This document shows positions 47,235 through 56,266 of a stretch of 64,000 bases of DNA, in pieces; position 1 is the first letter of the stretch; each line of letters begins with the position of its first letter. The translations under genes and the position numbers were made by a program. The stretch spans positions 310,001 through 374,000 of the forward strand of contig NZ_JAVFVV010000001.1 of assembly GCF_030929505.1 (NCBI RefSeq), given 5' to 3'. The notes beneath the pieces were generated by a model. That model ran no database searches and had not been told where the DNA came from. It was given only the letters and a program-made list of their open reading frames with translations. The DNA is from Mesorhizobium sp. LHD-90 (GTDB lineage Bacteria > Pseudomonadota > Alphaproteobacteria > Rhizobiales > Rhizobiaceae).

Positions 47235-47374
47235 CCGCTGATCGCCGTTTGCCGTCGTCGCGCCCGGTAAAAGCCTCGTGTGTTGGGCGCCCTGACGGTG
47301 GACATCAGCCATGCGCCGTCGGAGTATGATGCCGGGAAGCGGCCGACGGAGCCGCCGGCAGGCTTGCCTGCCGC

Positions 47375-48811
47375 ATGGGGCAGGGCAGAGGCAGGCAATT
47401 GAGTGCCAGAATTGTTCGTTCACAGGTAATCGTCGTAGGGGCCGGCTTCACCGGGCTTTCGGCGGCGCAACTTCTCAGACATGCGGGTGTCGACTTCATC
47501 GTCATCGAGGCGCGCGAGCGCGTCGGCGGGCGTGTGGAAGCGGTCGAGAACGGGCTGGGCGAGCGCATCGATGCTGGCGGCCAGTATTTCTGCGACGACA
47601 TGCCGGAAATTTCGGCCTTGGCGGATGCCTATGGCAAGACGCGGGCGGACGGACTGTTTGCGGGTCGATGGCTGATCGAACCGGGGACGATCGTCGGCAC
47701 GGTCGAAGATCTTTACCGCCGCTCCGCGAGTATTCGCCACCGGGCAAACGAACTCGACCCTGACGATCCGTCCATCGAAAACGTCTCGGTGCGGGCGTGG
47801 GCGGAGGCGCAGCCGGACGCCTATGACGCGCAATGGGCTTTTCTCGGGACGATCGAGGGCCTGTGGTGCCAGCCGACCGATCTGCTGCCGCTCTGGTATC
47901 TCGTGTCCAACGACCGGCGCATCACCAACGAAGTACCGGAGCTGCAATATTTCCTGAAGGAGACGATGCAGTCGCTGGCCGAGGATCTCGGCCGGGAACT
48001 GGGACCGCGGCTGCGGCTCGGCGAGGCGGTGCGCAGCATCAGGCACGGGCCGGACAAGGTCAGCATCCGTACGGACGCGGGCCTCTACGAGGCCGAACAC
48101 GCCATAGTCGCGGTGCCGCCGGTGATGACGCGGCGGCTGATGTACGATCCGCCGCTGCCGGTGGAAGTCTGCCAGGCGACGTCGGCCTGGCGCAGCGGCA
48201 AGGTGATAAAGGCGCTGGTGCGCTACGAAAAACCGTTCTGGCGCGACAAGGGTTTTAGCGGCAGCGTGTTTTTCCTCGACCCGCTCGGGCTCTATGCCTG
48301 CGACGCCAGCCGCGACGACGACCATGCAGCGATCGTCGTCTTCGCCGGCGGCAGCCTCGCCGAAAAATGGCGCAAGGCTGGCAACGAGGCGGCACGCACG
48401 ATGATCCTTGAAAAGCTGGCGACGGCGCTCGGACCGGCGGCGGCCGCGCCGCTTGATGTCACCATGCGCGACTGGACGAACGACCCGTGGAGTGGCGGCG
48501 GCTATTTCGACACGATCATGGATTTTTCGGCGAAGGACGCGGAAGCGATCATGCGGCGCGGCATACCGTCGGTGACTTTCGCCTCGTCGGAACTGTCGCC
48601 GTCCTATCCGGGTTATATCGAGGGCGCGATCGTGGCCGGTCGGGCGGCGGCACAACAGGCTGTTGTTCAGACACGAGCCGCCAGGGCCGATCCCGATAAG
48701 GCATTGGCTATTCTTGAAAGGATCGGTGGGCTGCCGCCTGAGCCGGGGGATGAGATGCCGGAAAGGACAGCGAGACAGGTCTTCGCGCCCCTCAATACCA
48801 AGACCCCTTGA
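47375..48811 (+). CDS. flavin monoamine oxidase family protein
   Basis: The 478-residue product has the amine oxidase layout: FAD-binding VIVVGAGFTGLSAAQLLRHAGVDFIVIEARERVGGRV near the start, a central substrate region, and the C-terminal FAD motif ELSPSYPGYIEGAIVAGRAAAQQ. It would oxidise an amine to an aldehyde or imine with H2O2 release. In this locus a polyamine or similar amine is a reasonable guess. Translation may begin at the TTG 47399, which has GAGGCAGG upstream, and not at the ATG 47375. Confidence 0.87.
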   Translation: MGQGRGRQLSARIVRSQVIVVGAGFTGLSAAQLLRHAGVDFIVIEARERVGGRVEAVENGLGERIDAGGQYFCDDMPEISALADAYGKTRADGLFAGRWLIEPGTIVGTVEDLYRRSASIRHRANELDPDDPSIENVSVRAWAEAQPDAYDAQWAFLGTIEGLWCQPTDLLPLWYLVSNDRRITNEVPELQYFLKETMQSLAEDLGRELGPRLRLGEAVRSIRHGPDKVSIRTDAGLYEAEHAIVAVPPVMTRRLMYDPPLPVEVCQATSAWRSGKVIKALVRYEKPFWRDKGFSGSVFFLDPLGLYACDASRDDDHAAIVVFAGGSLAEKWRKAGNEAARTMILEKLATALGPAAAAPLDVTMRDWTNDPWSGGGYFDTIMDFSAKDAEAIMRRGIPSVTFASSELSPSYPGYIEGAIVAGRAAAQQAVVQTRAARADPDKALAILERIGGLPPEPGDEMPERTARQVFAPLNTKTP

Positions 48812-48907
48812 TGTCGACCGCTTGGAATGGCCTTGCTTACTCGCTCCGCGCTACCATCATTGCCCTACGGGGCAGGCAGCGGCGAGGAAAGCCATGGGAG
48901 GGTCGAA

Positions 48908-49309
48908 ATGAAAAGCGGACTGGCCATTGTGGTGACGGCAGCGATTATGGCCGTTGCAGGTTTTACCGTCGGCCGTGTGTCCGCAACCGCTCCCGTCAAG
49001 ATTGAGGAACTGGACAATTCGCTCAAGGGCGTATGTCAGTATTCTGCGAGTTCCCTCCGATCCGAGGTTGAGGCCGGCTGGCCGATAAACTCCTTCGCTG
49101 TTTGGGAGACCGACCACGGGCTTCAGTTTCACGTGCTGACCCAATTGAACAATCCGAAATGTTCTCCGGATCCGGAACTGGCGATCTACTATCTCGAAAA
49201 TCACGGACTCGTTGCGATTGGCGACCTGAAATATTTTCTTGATGAATCGAAGAAACGTGGGGATAGCCAACTGCGAGACTATCTCGCTGCACGGTTGTTG
49301 ACAGACTGA
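48908..49309 (+). CDS. hypothetical exported or membrane-anchored protein (133 aa)
   Basis: The product starts with a hydrophobic segment (GLAIVVTAAIMAVAGFTVGRVSA) that could be a signal peptide or anchor. A soluble domain of about 105 residues with two cysteines follows (GVCQYSASS and NPKCSPDPELAIYYLENHG). No family recognised. ATG 48908 follows GGAGGGTCGAA. It is convergent with the potA-like gene. Confidence 0.65.
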   Translation: MKSGLAIVVTAAIMAVAGFTVGRVSATAPVKIEELDNSLKGVCQYSASSLRSEVEAGWPINSFAVWETDHGLQFHVLTQLNNPKCSPDPELAIYYLENHGLVAIGDLKYFLDESKKRGDSQLRDYLAARLLTD

Positions 49310-49343
49310 ACAGAAATAACCGTTGGAATGAGATTCGAATAAC

Positions 49344-50438
49344 TCAATCCGCCATCGCCACCAGCGCGTCGGGATCGTAGCCTAGCCGGATGGTGGCGCC
49401 GAGCGGCAGGTCGTCGGCGCCGAAATCGTTGGTTTCGGTGACGGATAGCGGCCTGTCCATGCCCGGCACCTCGACAATCAGGTGGGTGATCTCGCCGAAA
49501 TAATGGCGTTCGACGACCGTGCCGGCGACTTCGTGCCTGGCGGTGGCGTCGTCCCACAGCACGCGCAGCCGCTCCGGGCGGATGCCGATGGTGGCCGCTG
49601 AGCCGTTCTTCACATAGGCGGCCGGCTTGTCGGTCTTGACCCGGCCGAAACCCAGCGTATCGACCACGATCGACGTGCCGGCATCGTCGACGATCTCGGC
49701 CTTGATGAAGTTCATGCCACCCAAAAAATCGGCGACCTGGCGGTTGACCGGGCGCTGGTAGATTTCCTTCGGCGCGGCGACCTGGGCGATCTTGCCGCCG
49801 AACATCACGGCGATGCGGTCGGACATGGCAAGCGCCTCGTACTGGTCGTGGGTGACCAGGATGAAGGTGATGCCCACCGCCTGCTGCAGGCGGCGCAACT
49901 CGACCTGCATCTGCTCGCGCAGCTTCTTGTCGAGCGCCGACAGTGGTTCGTCGAGCAGCAGCACCTTCGGCCGCATGACCAGTGCTCGCGCCAGCGCCAC
50001 GCGCTGCCGCTGACCGCCGGACAGTTCCGTGGCGCCGCGCTTGCCGAGGCCGGCCAGCGAAACCATGGCCAGCGCTTCGTCGACGCGGCGCTTTTCTTCC
50101 GCCGCGTCCAGCCTCATGCGCTTCAGCCCATAGGCGACGTTCTGCTCGACATTGAGATGCGGGAAGATGGCGTAGCTCTGGAACACCATGTTGGTGGGGC
50201 GGCGGTTGGCCGGAATGCCGTCCATCGGCTGGCCGTCGATGAGGATCGACCCGCTGGTCGGCGTATCGAAGCCGGCGATCATCCTCAGCAGCGTGGTCTT
50301 GCCGCAGCCGGAAGGCCCGAGCAGCGAAAAGAACTCGCCCTCGCGAATGGCGAGATTGGCATCGTCCAGGGCCTTGAACGTCCCGTAGCTGCGGGTGACG
50401 TTGCGGATTTCGATCATCGAGCGATCAGGCAACGGCAA
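49344..50438 (-). CDS. potA: polyamine-type ABC transporter ATP-binding protein (PotA-like)
   Basis: The 364-residue ATPase has Walker A GPSGCGKTTLLR, signature ELSGGQRQRVALARAL, Walker B VLLLDEPLSALDKKL and switch LVTHDQYEA. The C-terminal TOBE domain includes IGIRPERLRVLW. This is the PotA/PotG subtype. It energises import by PotB and PotC; its start overlaps the potC stop by 14 bases. Confidence 0.94.
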   Translation of the reverse strand: MPLPDRSMIEIRNVTRSYGTFKALDDANLAIREGEFFSLLGPSGCGKTTLLRMIAGFDTPTSGSILIDGQPMDGIPANRRPTNMVFQSYAIFPHLNVEQNVAYGLKRMRLDAAEEKRRVDEALAMVSLAGLGKRGATELSGGQRQRVALARALVMRPKVLLLDEPLSALDKKLREQMQVELRRLQQAVGITFILVTHDQYEALAMSDRIAVMFGGKIAQVAAPKEIYQRPVNRQVADFLGGMNFIKAEIVDDAGTSIVVDTLGFGRVKTDKPAAYVKNGSAATIGIRPERLRVLWDDATARHEVAGTVVERHYFGEITHLIVEVPGMDRPLSVTETNDFGADDLPLGATIRLGYDPDALVAMAD

Positions 50439-51237
50439 CTCCCGTCAGGTGCGTCCTGCGCTCGGCGCGGCGGCGCAGAGTTTCGGCGATGGTGAGAAGG
50501 ATGAAGGAGCCGACCAGCAACAGCGTGCCGAGCGCCAGCACGCTGGGCAGTTTTGCCGCGAAACGCAGTTGGCCCCAGATGTAGATCGGCAGTGTCGTCT
50601 CTGTGCCGGCAAGAAAGAACGCCATGATGAAGTCGTCGAGCGAAATCGTGAAGGACACCAGCAACGAGGAGATGATCGCCGGCGCCATCATCGGCAGCGT
50701 CACGCGGCGGAACGTGCCCCATGCCGTCTCGCCGAGATCGGCCGAGGCCTCTTCCAGGCTGCGGTCGAACCCCTCGAAGCCGGAGGTCAGAACGGTGACG
50801 GAGTAGGGGATGCAGATCAGCACATGGCCGAGCACGACCGTGAACAGCGTCAGGCCGAGCCCCATGCGCTGCAGCACCAGCAGCATGGAGACGGCGACGA
50901 TGATCTCCGGCAGGATGAGCGGCGCCATGATCAGCCCGTTGATCGGGCGGCGGCCGGGGAAGCGATAACGAGTGATGGCGCGCGCCGCGCAGATTCCAAG
51001 TATGGTCGCCAGCAGCGAGGCGGCGATGCCGACGATAAAACTGTTCCAGGCCGCGTCGAGCAGAGCGGTGGTGCGCGGAAGCTCCTCGTACCATTTGAAG
51101 GTGAAGCCGGAGAGCGGGAATTTCGGCACCGCCGAAGTGTTGATCGAAAAGATCGGCAGTAGAAGCACCGGTAGGTAGAGAAAGACGATGTAGAGCGCCG
51201 CGTAGGCGGGAAGCCAGCGGTCGAGCAAACGTTTCAT
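50425..51237 (-). CDS. potC: polyamine-type ABC transporter permease (PotC-like)
   Basis: A 270-residue permease with six helices. WYEELPRTTALLDAAWNSFIVGIAASLLATILGICAARA near the start and the EAA loop DRSLEEASADLGETAWGTFRRVTLPMMAPAI mark the PotC subtype. It overlaps both neighbours and is the second gene of potB-potC-potA on the minus strand. Confidence 0.93.
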   Translation of the reverse strand: MKRLLDRWLPAYAALYIVFLYLPVLLLPIFSINTSAVPKFPLSGFTFKWYEELPRTTALLDAAWNSFIVGIAASLLATILGICAARAITRYRFPGRRPINGLIMAPLILPEIIVAVSMLLVLQRMGLGLTLFTVVLGHVLICIPYSVTVLTSGFEGFDRSLEEASADLGETAWGTFRRVTLPMMAPAIISSLLVSFTISLDDFIMAFFLAGTETTLPIYIWGQLRFAAKLPSVLALGTLLLVGSFILLTIAETLRRRAERRTHLTGVAVA

Positions 51238-52151
51238 CGTGCCCGCCTCACCAGCAGCCTGAGCAGCAGGACCGATGCTGCGGCCATCGCCGACACGACC
51301 AGCATGGTGGAGACCGAAAGTGCCGCGCCGAGCGGCCAGTTCAGCGCCTTGCCGAACTGCGCCTGGATGGCGTTGGAGATCATCACGCCATCCTTGCCGC
51401 CGACGAGTTTCGGCGTGACGTAATCACCGACGGTCGGGATCATGACGATCAGCAGCGCCGAGATGACGCCCGTCATCGACAGCGGCAGCGTCACCCGCAG
51501 GAAGCTGCGGATGGGCCCGTCGCCGAGGTCGGTGGCCGCCTCGATCAGCGTGCGGTCGACCTTTTCCAGCGATACGAAGATCGGCAGGATGGCGAAGGCG
51601 GCCCAGGCATGGGTCAGCGTGATGATGACGGCGCTCGAATTGTAGAGCAGCGCGGTCGACGGCTCGTCGATGATGCCGAGCCCCAGCAGACCGGAGTTCA
51701 GCACGCCATTGTAGCCGAGAATGACCTTCCACGACATGACGCGCAGCAGATAGCTGGTCCAGAACGGGATGGTGATGAGGAACAGCCACAGGTTCTTGTG
51801 ACGGCCACCATGGAAGGAAATGTAGTAGGCGATCGGGTAGGCGAGCAGGACCGTGAGCACGCTGACCGAAAACGAGATGAACAGCGAGCGCAGGAGAAGG
51901 TCGCGATAGATCGGCTCTGTCAGCGCGATGCGGTATTGTTCGAGCGTGAAGGTGTAGTCGACGGTAAGATAGTTCTGTGTCCAGAAGCTGTGGGCGATCA
52001 CTACCAGGATCGGCACCAAGAGCATGACGACCGCGAAGGCGAGGGTGGGGCTGACCAGCGCGAAGCCGCGCGCCGCCTCGGATTGCAGAAGGGGTTTTGC
52101 GTTCTGGCGTGCCTTTCGGTACGCAATGGACCCTTCCGCGGCAGCCGTCAT
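51234..52151 (-). CDS. potB: polyamine-type ABC transporter permease (PotB-like)
   Basis: A 305-residue permease. The helices begin at about residue 30 (FALVSPTLAFAVVMLLVPILVVIAHSFW). The PotB-type EAA loop is DRTLIEAATDLGDGPIRSFLRVTLPLSMTGV. The ATG at 52151 fits the family length better than the longer open frame to 52277. First gene of the minus-strand transporter unit; operator site 2 lies about 150 bases upstream. Confidence 0.92.
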   Translation of the reverse strand: MTAAAEGSIAYRKARQNAKPLLQSEAARGFALVSPTLAFAVVMLLVPILVVIAHSFWTQNYLTVDYTFTLEQYRIALTEPIYRDLLLRSLFISFSVSVLTVLLAYPIAYYISFHGGRHKNLWLFLITIPFWTSYLLRVMSWKVILGYNGVLNSGLLGLGIIDEPSTALLYNSSAVIITLTHAWAAFAILPIFVSLEKVDRTLIEAATDLGDGPIRSFLRVTLPLSMTGVISALLIVMIPTVGDYVTPKLVGGKDGVMISNAIQAQFGKALNWPLGAALSVSTMLVVSAMAAASVLLLRLLVRRAR

Positions 52152-52267
52152 TGCAACGGCTCGCCTGTCGCGAATCGCGTGGGCCTGCGTTCCATGGCTG
52201 CTCCCATCCCGATCGCCGGCCGTTCCCTTGTTTCCCGGCTTTCCCACATCATGGGCCCAAGAGTGGA

Positions 52268-52296
52268 TTGAAATCAAGCGGCATTTCTGGGATATT
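52268..52296 (+). promoter_or_regulatory. sigma-70-type promoter for the aminotransferase gene
   Basis: A -35 box TTGAAA at 52268-52273 is 17 bases from a -10 box GATATT at 52291-52296. The operator palindrome starts three bases downstream of the -10, covering the expected transcription start. The start codon is about 100 bases further on. Confidence 0.5.
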
Positions 52297-52298
52297 GA

Positions 52299-52314
52299 TT
52301 GAACGGATATTCAA
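52299..52314. promoter_or_regulatory. TTGAA-N6-TTCAA palindrome, site 2
   Basis: TTGAACGGATATTCAA lies between the divergent potB and aminotransferase genes, directly after the -10 box of the aminotransferase promoter. Same architecture as sites 1 and 3. Repressor binding here would block transcription initiation. Confidence 0.7.
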
Positions 52315-52398
52315 AATAAGGCGAATAAGGTCCGATTTCCGACAGCTTGCCGGGAGTCGGTTTCGCGATCACGGAATTTTCATGAGAAGGAGGCCGGC

Positions 52399-53817
52399 AT
52401 GGCGGCGGTCCGGGATATCGACAGGCTCGACGGTGGTGAAAATTCGGCGGCGGAAGCGGTCGAACTCGCCAAGCGGCACCTCGTGCAGCCCTGGCCCTAT
52501 GCCGGTTCGATCGGCAGCGAGGCGCGCGGCCTGATCGGCAGCGGCGACGGCATCTACATCACCGACGGCGAGGGCAGGCGGCTGATCGACGGCCCTGCCG
52601 GCATGTGGTGCGTCAATGTCGGGCACCGGCGCGAAGAGCTTGCCCGGGTCATGTACGACCAGGCGATGGCGCTGTCCTACAACACGCCGTGGTACACGAT
52701 GAACGAGCCGTCGGCGGTGCTGGCGGAGCGCATCGCGGCATACGCGCCGGGAGATCTCAATCATGTGTTCTTCACCACCGGCGGGTCGTCGGCGGTGGAG
52801 ACGGCGCTGCGTTTCATGCAGTTCTACAACAATGTGCGCGGCCGGCCGGAGAAGAAGCTGGTGCTGTCGCGGGGCGGCGCCTATCACGGCTCGACCTATC
52901 TGTCGGCGTCGCTGAACGGCAGGCCGCGCGACCGCGACTGGATGGACGTCGCCGAGGGGCTCGTCGTGAAACTGTCGTCGCCAGACCCGTTCCGGCGGCC
53001 GGCCGGTATGACCATCGAGGCGTTTTCCGATTTCCTGGTCGACGAGTTCCGTGACACCGTGAAGGAGATCGGCGCCGAAAAAATCGGCGCCTTCGTCGGC
53101 GAACCGGTGCAGGCCTCTGGCGGCGTGATCGTGCCGCCGGCGAACTACCTGCCGCGCATCCGCGAGATATGCCGGGAGAACGATATCCTCTACATTTCGG
53201 ACGAGGTGGTGACGGCGTTCGGCCGGCTCGGCGAAATTTTCGCGTCCAAGGAGGTGTTCGGCCTGGAACCGGACATGATCACCTTCGCCAAGGGCGTGAC
53301 CTCCGGCTATTTCCCGCTGGGCGGCGTCGTCATCTCGGATCGGTTGCTCGACGATTTGCGCAAGTCGAACCATCCGGACGCGATGTATGCGCACGGGCTG
53401 ACCTATACCAGCCATCCGGTCGGCTGCGCGGTGGCGCTCGCCAATCTCGACCTGCTGGAAAACGGCGTCCTCGATCATGCCCGCGCGGTCGCGCCCTATT
53501 TCCAGGAGCGGCTCAGGACACTGGAAGACCTGCCGCTGGTGGGCGAGGTGCGCGGCATCGGCCTGATGGGCTGCGTGGAGTGCGTCGCCGACCGCGAGAG
53601 CAAGGACGCGCTGAAGCTGGACTATGAGGTGGGAAAGCGCATCGACGCGCATTGCCACGCGCTGGGGCTGCTGGTGCGGCCACTGATCCATATGTGCGTG
53701 ATGAGCCCGCCGCTGATAATTTCGCGCAGCCAAGTCGACGACATGGTCGCCATCCTGCGCGAGGGAATCTCGCGGACGATGGACGATCTGCGCAAGGAAG
53801 GCGTCTGGCGGGGCTGA
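52399..53817 (+). CDS. class III PLP-dependent aminotransferase (omega-amino acid/polyamine type)
   Basis: The 472-residue product has Schiff-base Lys298 in ITFAKGVTSGYFPLGG, Asp268 in ILYISDEVVTAFGRLG, and phosphate-binding TGGSSAVETALRFMQFYNN. The KGVTSGY form and AYHGSTYLSASLNG are typical of the putrescine/omega-amino acid:pyruvate aminotransferases. It probably deaminates the compound brought in by PotABCD. ATG 52399 has AAGGAGG upstream. Confidence 0.92.
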   Translation: MAAVRDIDRLDGGENSAAEAVELAKRHLVQPWPYAGSIGSEARGLIGSGDGIYITDGEGRRLIDGPAGMWCVNVGHRREELARVMYDQAMALSYNTPWYTMNEPSAVLAERIAAYAPGDLNHVFFTTGGSSAVETALRFMQFYNNVRGRPEKKLVLSRGGAYHGSTYLSASLNGRPRDRDWMDVAEGLVVKLSSPDPFRRPAGMTIEAFSDFLVDEFRDTVKEIGAEKIGAFVGEPVQASGGVIVPPANYLPRIREICRENDILYISDEVVTAFGRLGEIFASKEVFGLEPDMITFAKGVTSGYFPLGGVVISDRLLDDLRKSNHPDAMYAHGLTYTSHPVGCAVALANLDLLENGVLDHARAVAPYFQERLRTLEDLPLVGEVRGIGLMGCVECVADRESKDALKLDYEVGKRIDAHCHALGLLVRPLIHMCVMSPPLIISRSQVDDMVAILREGISRTMDDLRKEGVWRG

Positions 53818-54162
53818 CTGCGCGGGCGCGGTTCGCGAGTTGCTCACCGCGCCCCCTTCGACATCCCGCAAGGAGAAGCCTTCGAAGAGCGCGCGGCGAC
53901 GGCGCCCTTGGGGCTTGGGACGCCAGCACCGGACGGCGAGCCTCTCGCAAGCCGCCGCTGAATACGCCGCGGCCGAACCCTGACCGCATCCGCAGTCTAG
54001 CTGTCTCTATGATGCCTTGCTGATGGCATTTCGGGGGATTTCGGCCGATATGGCGGCATTGACGGCAAAAACGGGCGTAACACCACTCGTAGCGGCAATG
54101 AGGGCGCGGCCTTTTCGGCCGGGGGCGCCGCTCAAAATTAGCGACCGCCGGTATCGGCGAAC
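53818..54162. other. convergent intergenic region with a hairpin
   Basis: The 345 bases between the aminotransferase and the Rieske gene, which end toward each other. GGGCGCGGT at 53824 can pair with ACCGCGCCC at 53846 across a 13-base loop, a probable terminator for the aminotransferase message. No gene is supported. Confidence 0.4.
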
Positions 54163-55362
54163 CTACGACCGGGAGCGAAGGGCCTCGTTGAGACCCCAGA
54201 TATCCTTTTCCTCCGGCGCGGTTTCGAGCGCCAGCACCGGAAGCTGGCCGCGCAGATGGTCGTGGTGGGTGCGCACGCCATATTCCAGGTCCGACAGGTA
54301 AAAACCCGCAAAGGCGTCGGACAGCATGGATTCGTTCGACCAGACGCTGAGCTGCACGTCCTCGGCGGTTGTCTCGCGGTCGATGCGCAGCGCGAGGTAA
54401 CGCGCCGCGGCCTGCCGCCGGCTTTCGTCGGCGTAGCGATAGATGGCGCCGCGTAGCAGCGTCTGGCCGGTCGACAGCGGGAACTCCTGGTAGAACTGCG
54501 CGGTCTCCGGCGTCAGCGCGATCACCATGTTGGGGAAAATGCCGTAATAGATCCAGGCTTTTCGCAGGTGCTCGGGCAGATGCGTCGCTTCGGGCGAGAT
54601 GCGGACATAGTTCCTGACGCTCCAGCGGCGGCCGGCATGCGGGTTGTAGGTGGCGAAGGAGCGCGACACGCCGTTGTCGAATGGCTCGTCGAAATAGGTC
54701 GAGCCGTAGAGGTCCTGCAGCGCCGGATGCGCCATGGCGACGTGATAGCCTTCATTGTCGACGTCGCGCACCGACTTCCAGTTGACCGGCGTCTTCTGCG
54801 TCCACACGCCATAGGCGGGCAGCATGTCGGCGATTCCGTAATGCGCGATCTCGCCCTCGACCCGCTGCATGAGTTCGGACACCGAAGGCTGCGGCCCTTT
54901 GCGGAACCGCACGAACAAAAAGCCCATCCAGATGTCGAGCTCGAGGGGCGTCAGGCCAAATTCGGCCTTGTCGAGTTCAGGGAACGAGCCGGGGCGCGCG
55001 GCGCCGCGCAGCGTGCCGTCGAGATTGTAGACCCAGCCGTGGAAGGGACAGACCAGGGCGTTCTTGCAGGTGCCCTTGTTGTCGGCGACGACGCGCGAGC
55101 CGCGGTGGCGGCACAGATTGTGGAAGGCGCGCACCACGCCATCCTTGCCGCGGACCACCAGCGCACGCTCGCCGACGATGTCGATGGCGAGATAGTCCCC
55201 CGGATTGGGAACGTCGGACACGTGGCCGACGATCTGCCAATGGTTGCGGAAAAGGTGCTCCTTCTCGAGGTCGAGCAGGGCCTGGCTGTGATAGCTCCAG
55301 CCCGGCAGGCCGCGCCGGTCCCAATCTTTGGGAACGGTCACGTCACGGCTGTGGAGATTCAT
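54163..55362 (-). CDS. Rieske non-heme iron oxygenase, large subunit
   Basis: The 399-residue product is the alpha subunit of a ring-hydroxylating or N-demethylating dioxygenase. The Rieske 2Fe-2S cluster is held by C84-x-H86 (NLCRHRGSR) and C105-x-x-H108 (VCPFHGWVYN). The mononuclear iron site is DVDNEGYHVAMAHPAL. Relatives that act on quaternary or methylated amines (GbcA, CntA, stachydrine demethylase) share this length and no beta subunit. No matching ferredoxin reductase is encoded nearby. Controlled from the promoter and operator at 55382-55425. Confidence 0.92.
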   Translation of the reverse strand: MNLHSRDVTVPKDWDRRGLPGWSYHSQALLDLEKEHLFRNHWQIVGHVSDVPNPGDYLAIDIVGERALVVRGKDGVVRAFHNLCRHRGSRVVADNKGTCKNALVCPFHGWVYNLDGTLRGAARPGSFPELDKAEFGLTPLELDIWMGFLFVRFRKGPQPSVSELMQRVEGEIAHYGIADMLPAYGVWTQKTPVNWKSVRDVDNEGYHVAMAHPALQDLYGSTYFDEPFDNGVSRSFATYNPHAGRRWSVRNYVRISPEATHLPEHLRKAWIYYGIFPNMVIALTPETAQFYQEFPLSTGQTLLRGAIYRYADESRRQAAARYLALRIDRETTAEDVQLSVWSNESMLSDAFAGFYLSDLEYGVRTHHDHLRGQLPVLALETAPEEKDIWGLNEALRSRS

Positions 55363-55381
55363 GATTATGCTCTGATTTTTA

Positions 55382-55397
55382 TTGAACGATCATTCAA
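55382..55397. promoter_or_regulatory. TTGAA-N6-TTCAA palindrome, site 3
   Basis: TTGAACGATCATTCAA is a nearly perfect dyad 20 bases upstream of the Rieske start codon. It touches the -10 box on its upstream side, the same geometry as site 2. Confidence 0.7.
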
Positions 55398-55425
55398 TAT
55401 AAGCACATTTTTGTATTCCAAGCAA
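55397..55425 (-). promoter_or_regulatory. candidate promoter of the Rieske oxygenase gene
   Basis: On the minus strand TTGCTT (55425-55420) is followed after 17 bases by TTATAT (55402-55397). The -35 is weak but the -10 is good. The placement relative to the operator repeats that at the aminotransferase promoter. Confidence 0.4.
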
Positions 55426-55807
55426 TGCTTTATGAATTTTTGCCTTGTCCGACGAGAAGGCGGTGGGAGCCGAGCGGCGGTCTTGCCGAGATAGGTGCGC
55501 CGGCGAAAATCCCGCATTCTCCGCGACTTAGCCAAGGAGTTGGAGGCGCCAGCCGCGACGCGGAAAGGAGCGGTTTTCTCACGTCTCCGCCCTGTGGGCC
55601 GAGGCGGTCTTCACTGGCCGAGGCCGCCAAACATGCACGCCACCTCGGGGATAATCACGCGGCAGCGCGCCCCGTCGCCACTCGCCCGGTTGCGCTGTTT
55701 CAATCGTGTTACACCGGCAAATACGGGCAGCATCGGGCAGAAACAATGCCGCCTTAATCCTTTCTTCATCAGGGAAAGAAACGACAAAAGCCGACAGGCA
55801 GACGACG
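55426..55807. other. intergenic, nothing further recognised
   Basis: Between the Rieske promoter and the small gene at 55808. The left end is A+T-rich; the rest has short chance open frames only. A promoter for the small gene probably lies around 55690-55790 but was not identified. Confidence 0.3.
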
Positions 55808-56218
55808 ATGACCGCCTCGATCACCTTCACCGATTTCGACCGCCGCTTCACGCCGCGCGAACGCAACCGCGTCATGCCGCGCCTGGCGCTGCGCCGCCGG
55901 TCCGCCGACCATCCGATGGCGATGTTCGCCGTCGCCGCCGGCGCGGCGTTCCTCTCGATGGCGGCGACGCCGTCGACAGGCACGAGCTTCGCCTCCTTCG
56001 AGCGGCCGGCCGAGGTCGCCAGCGGAGCGAAGACGACCGCGAAAACCTCGCGGTTGCCGCTGCGCGAGACCGACAACGTATGCCGCGGGCAGGCCTGGGG
56101 CGAGGAGAGCTATGACTGCCTCGTCCAGATCGCCAAGGACTCCGGCAAGTCCGAAGCATTCCATGTGCGCAAGCTGGCGCTCGCCGGGTCCCCCGTCGCC
56201 GCGTCTGCCGTCTTCTAA
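55808..56218 (+). CDS. hypothetical protein (136 aa) with one hydrophobic segment
   Basis: The product has a basic N-terminal region (FDRRFTPRERNRVMPRLALRRRSADHP), one short hydrophobic helix at about 37-52 (MAMFAVAAGAAFLSMAA) and a periplasm-facing tail with two cysteines (NVCRGQAWGEESYDCLVQIAKDSG). The ordering fits a type II membrane protein. Similar short proteins occur in other Hyphomicrobiales without known role. A rho-independent terminator follows it. Confidence 0.65.
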   Translation: MTASITFTDFDRRFTPRERNRVMPRLALRRRSADHPMAMFAVAAGAAFLSMAATPSTGTSFASFERPAEVASGAKTTAKTSRLPLRETDNVCRGQAWGEESYDCLVQIAKDSGKSEAFHVRKLALAGSPVAASAVF

Positions 56219-56266
56219 AGTTCCTCCCAGCGCCGTCTCAGGCGTACCGCGAAGGCCTCTGCCGAT

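Noticed and set aside
52369-53871. A 500-codon minus-strand open frame opposite the class III aminotransferase
   Set aside because: Antisense of a gene with an intact active site and a good ribosome site.
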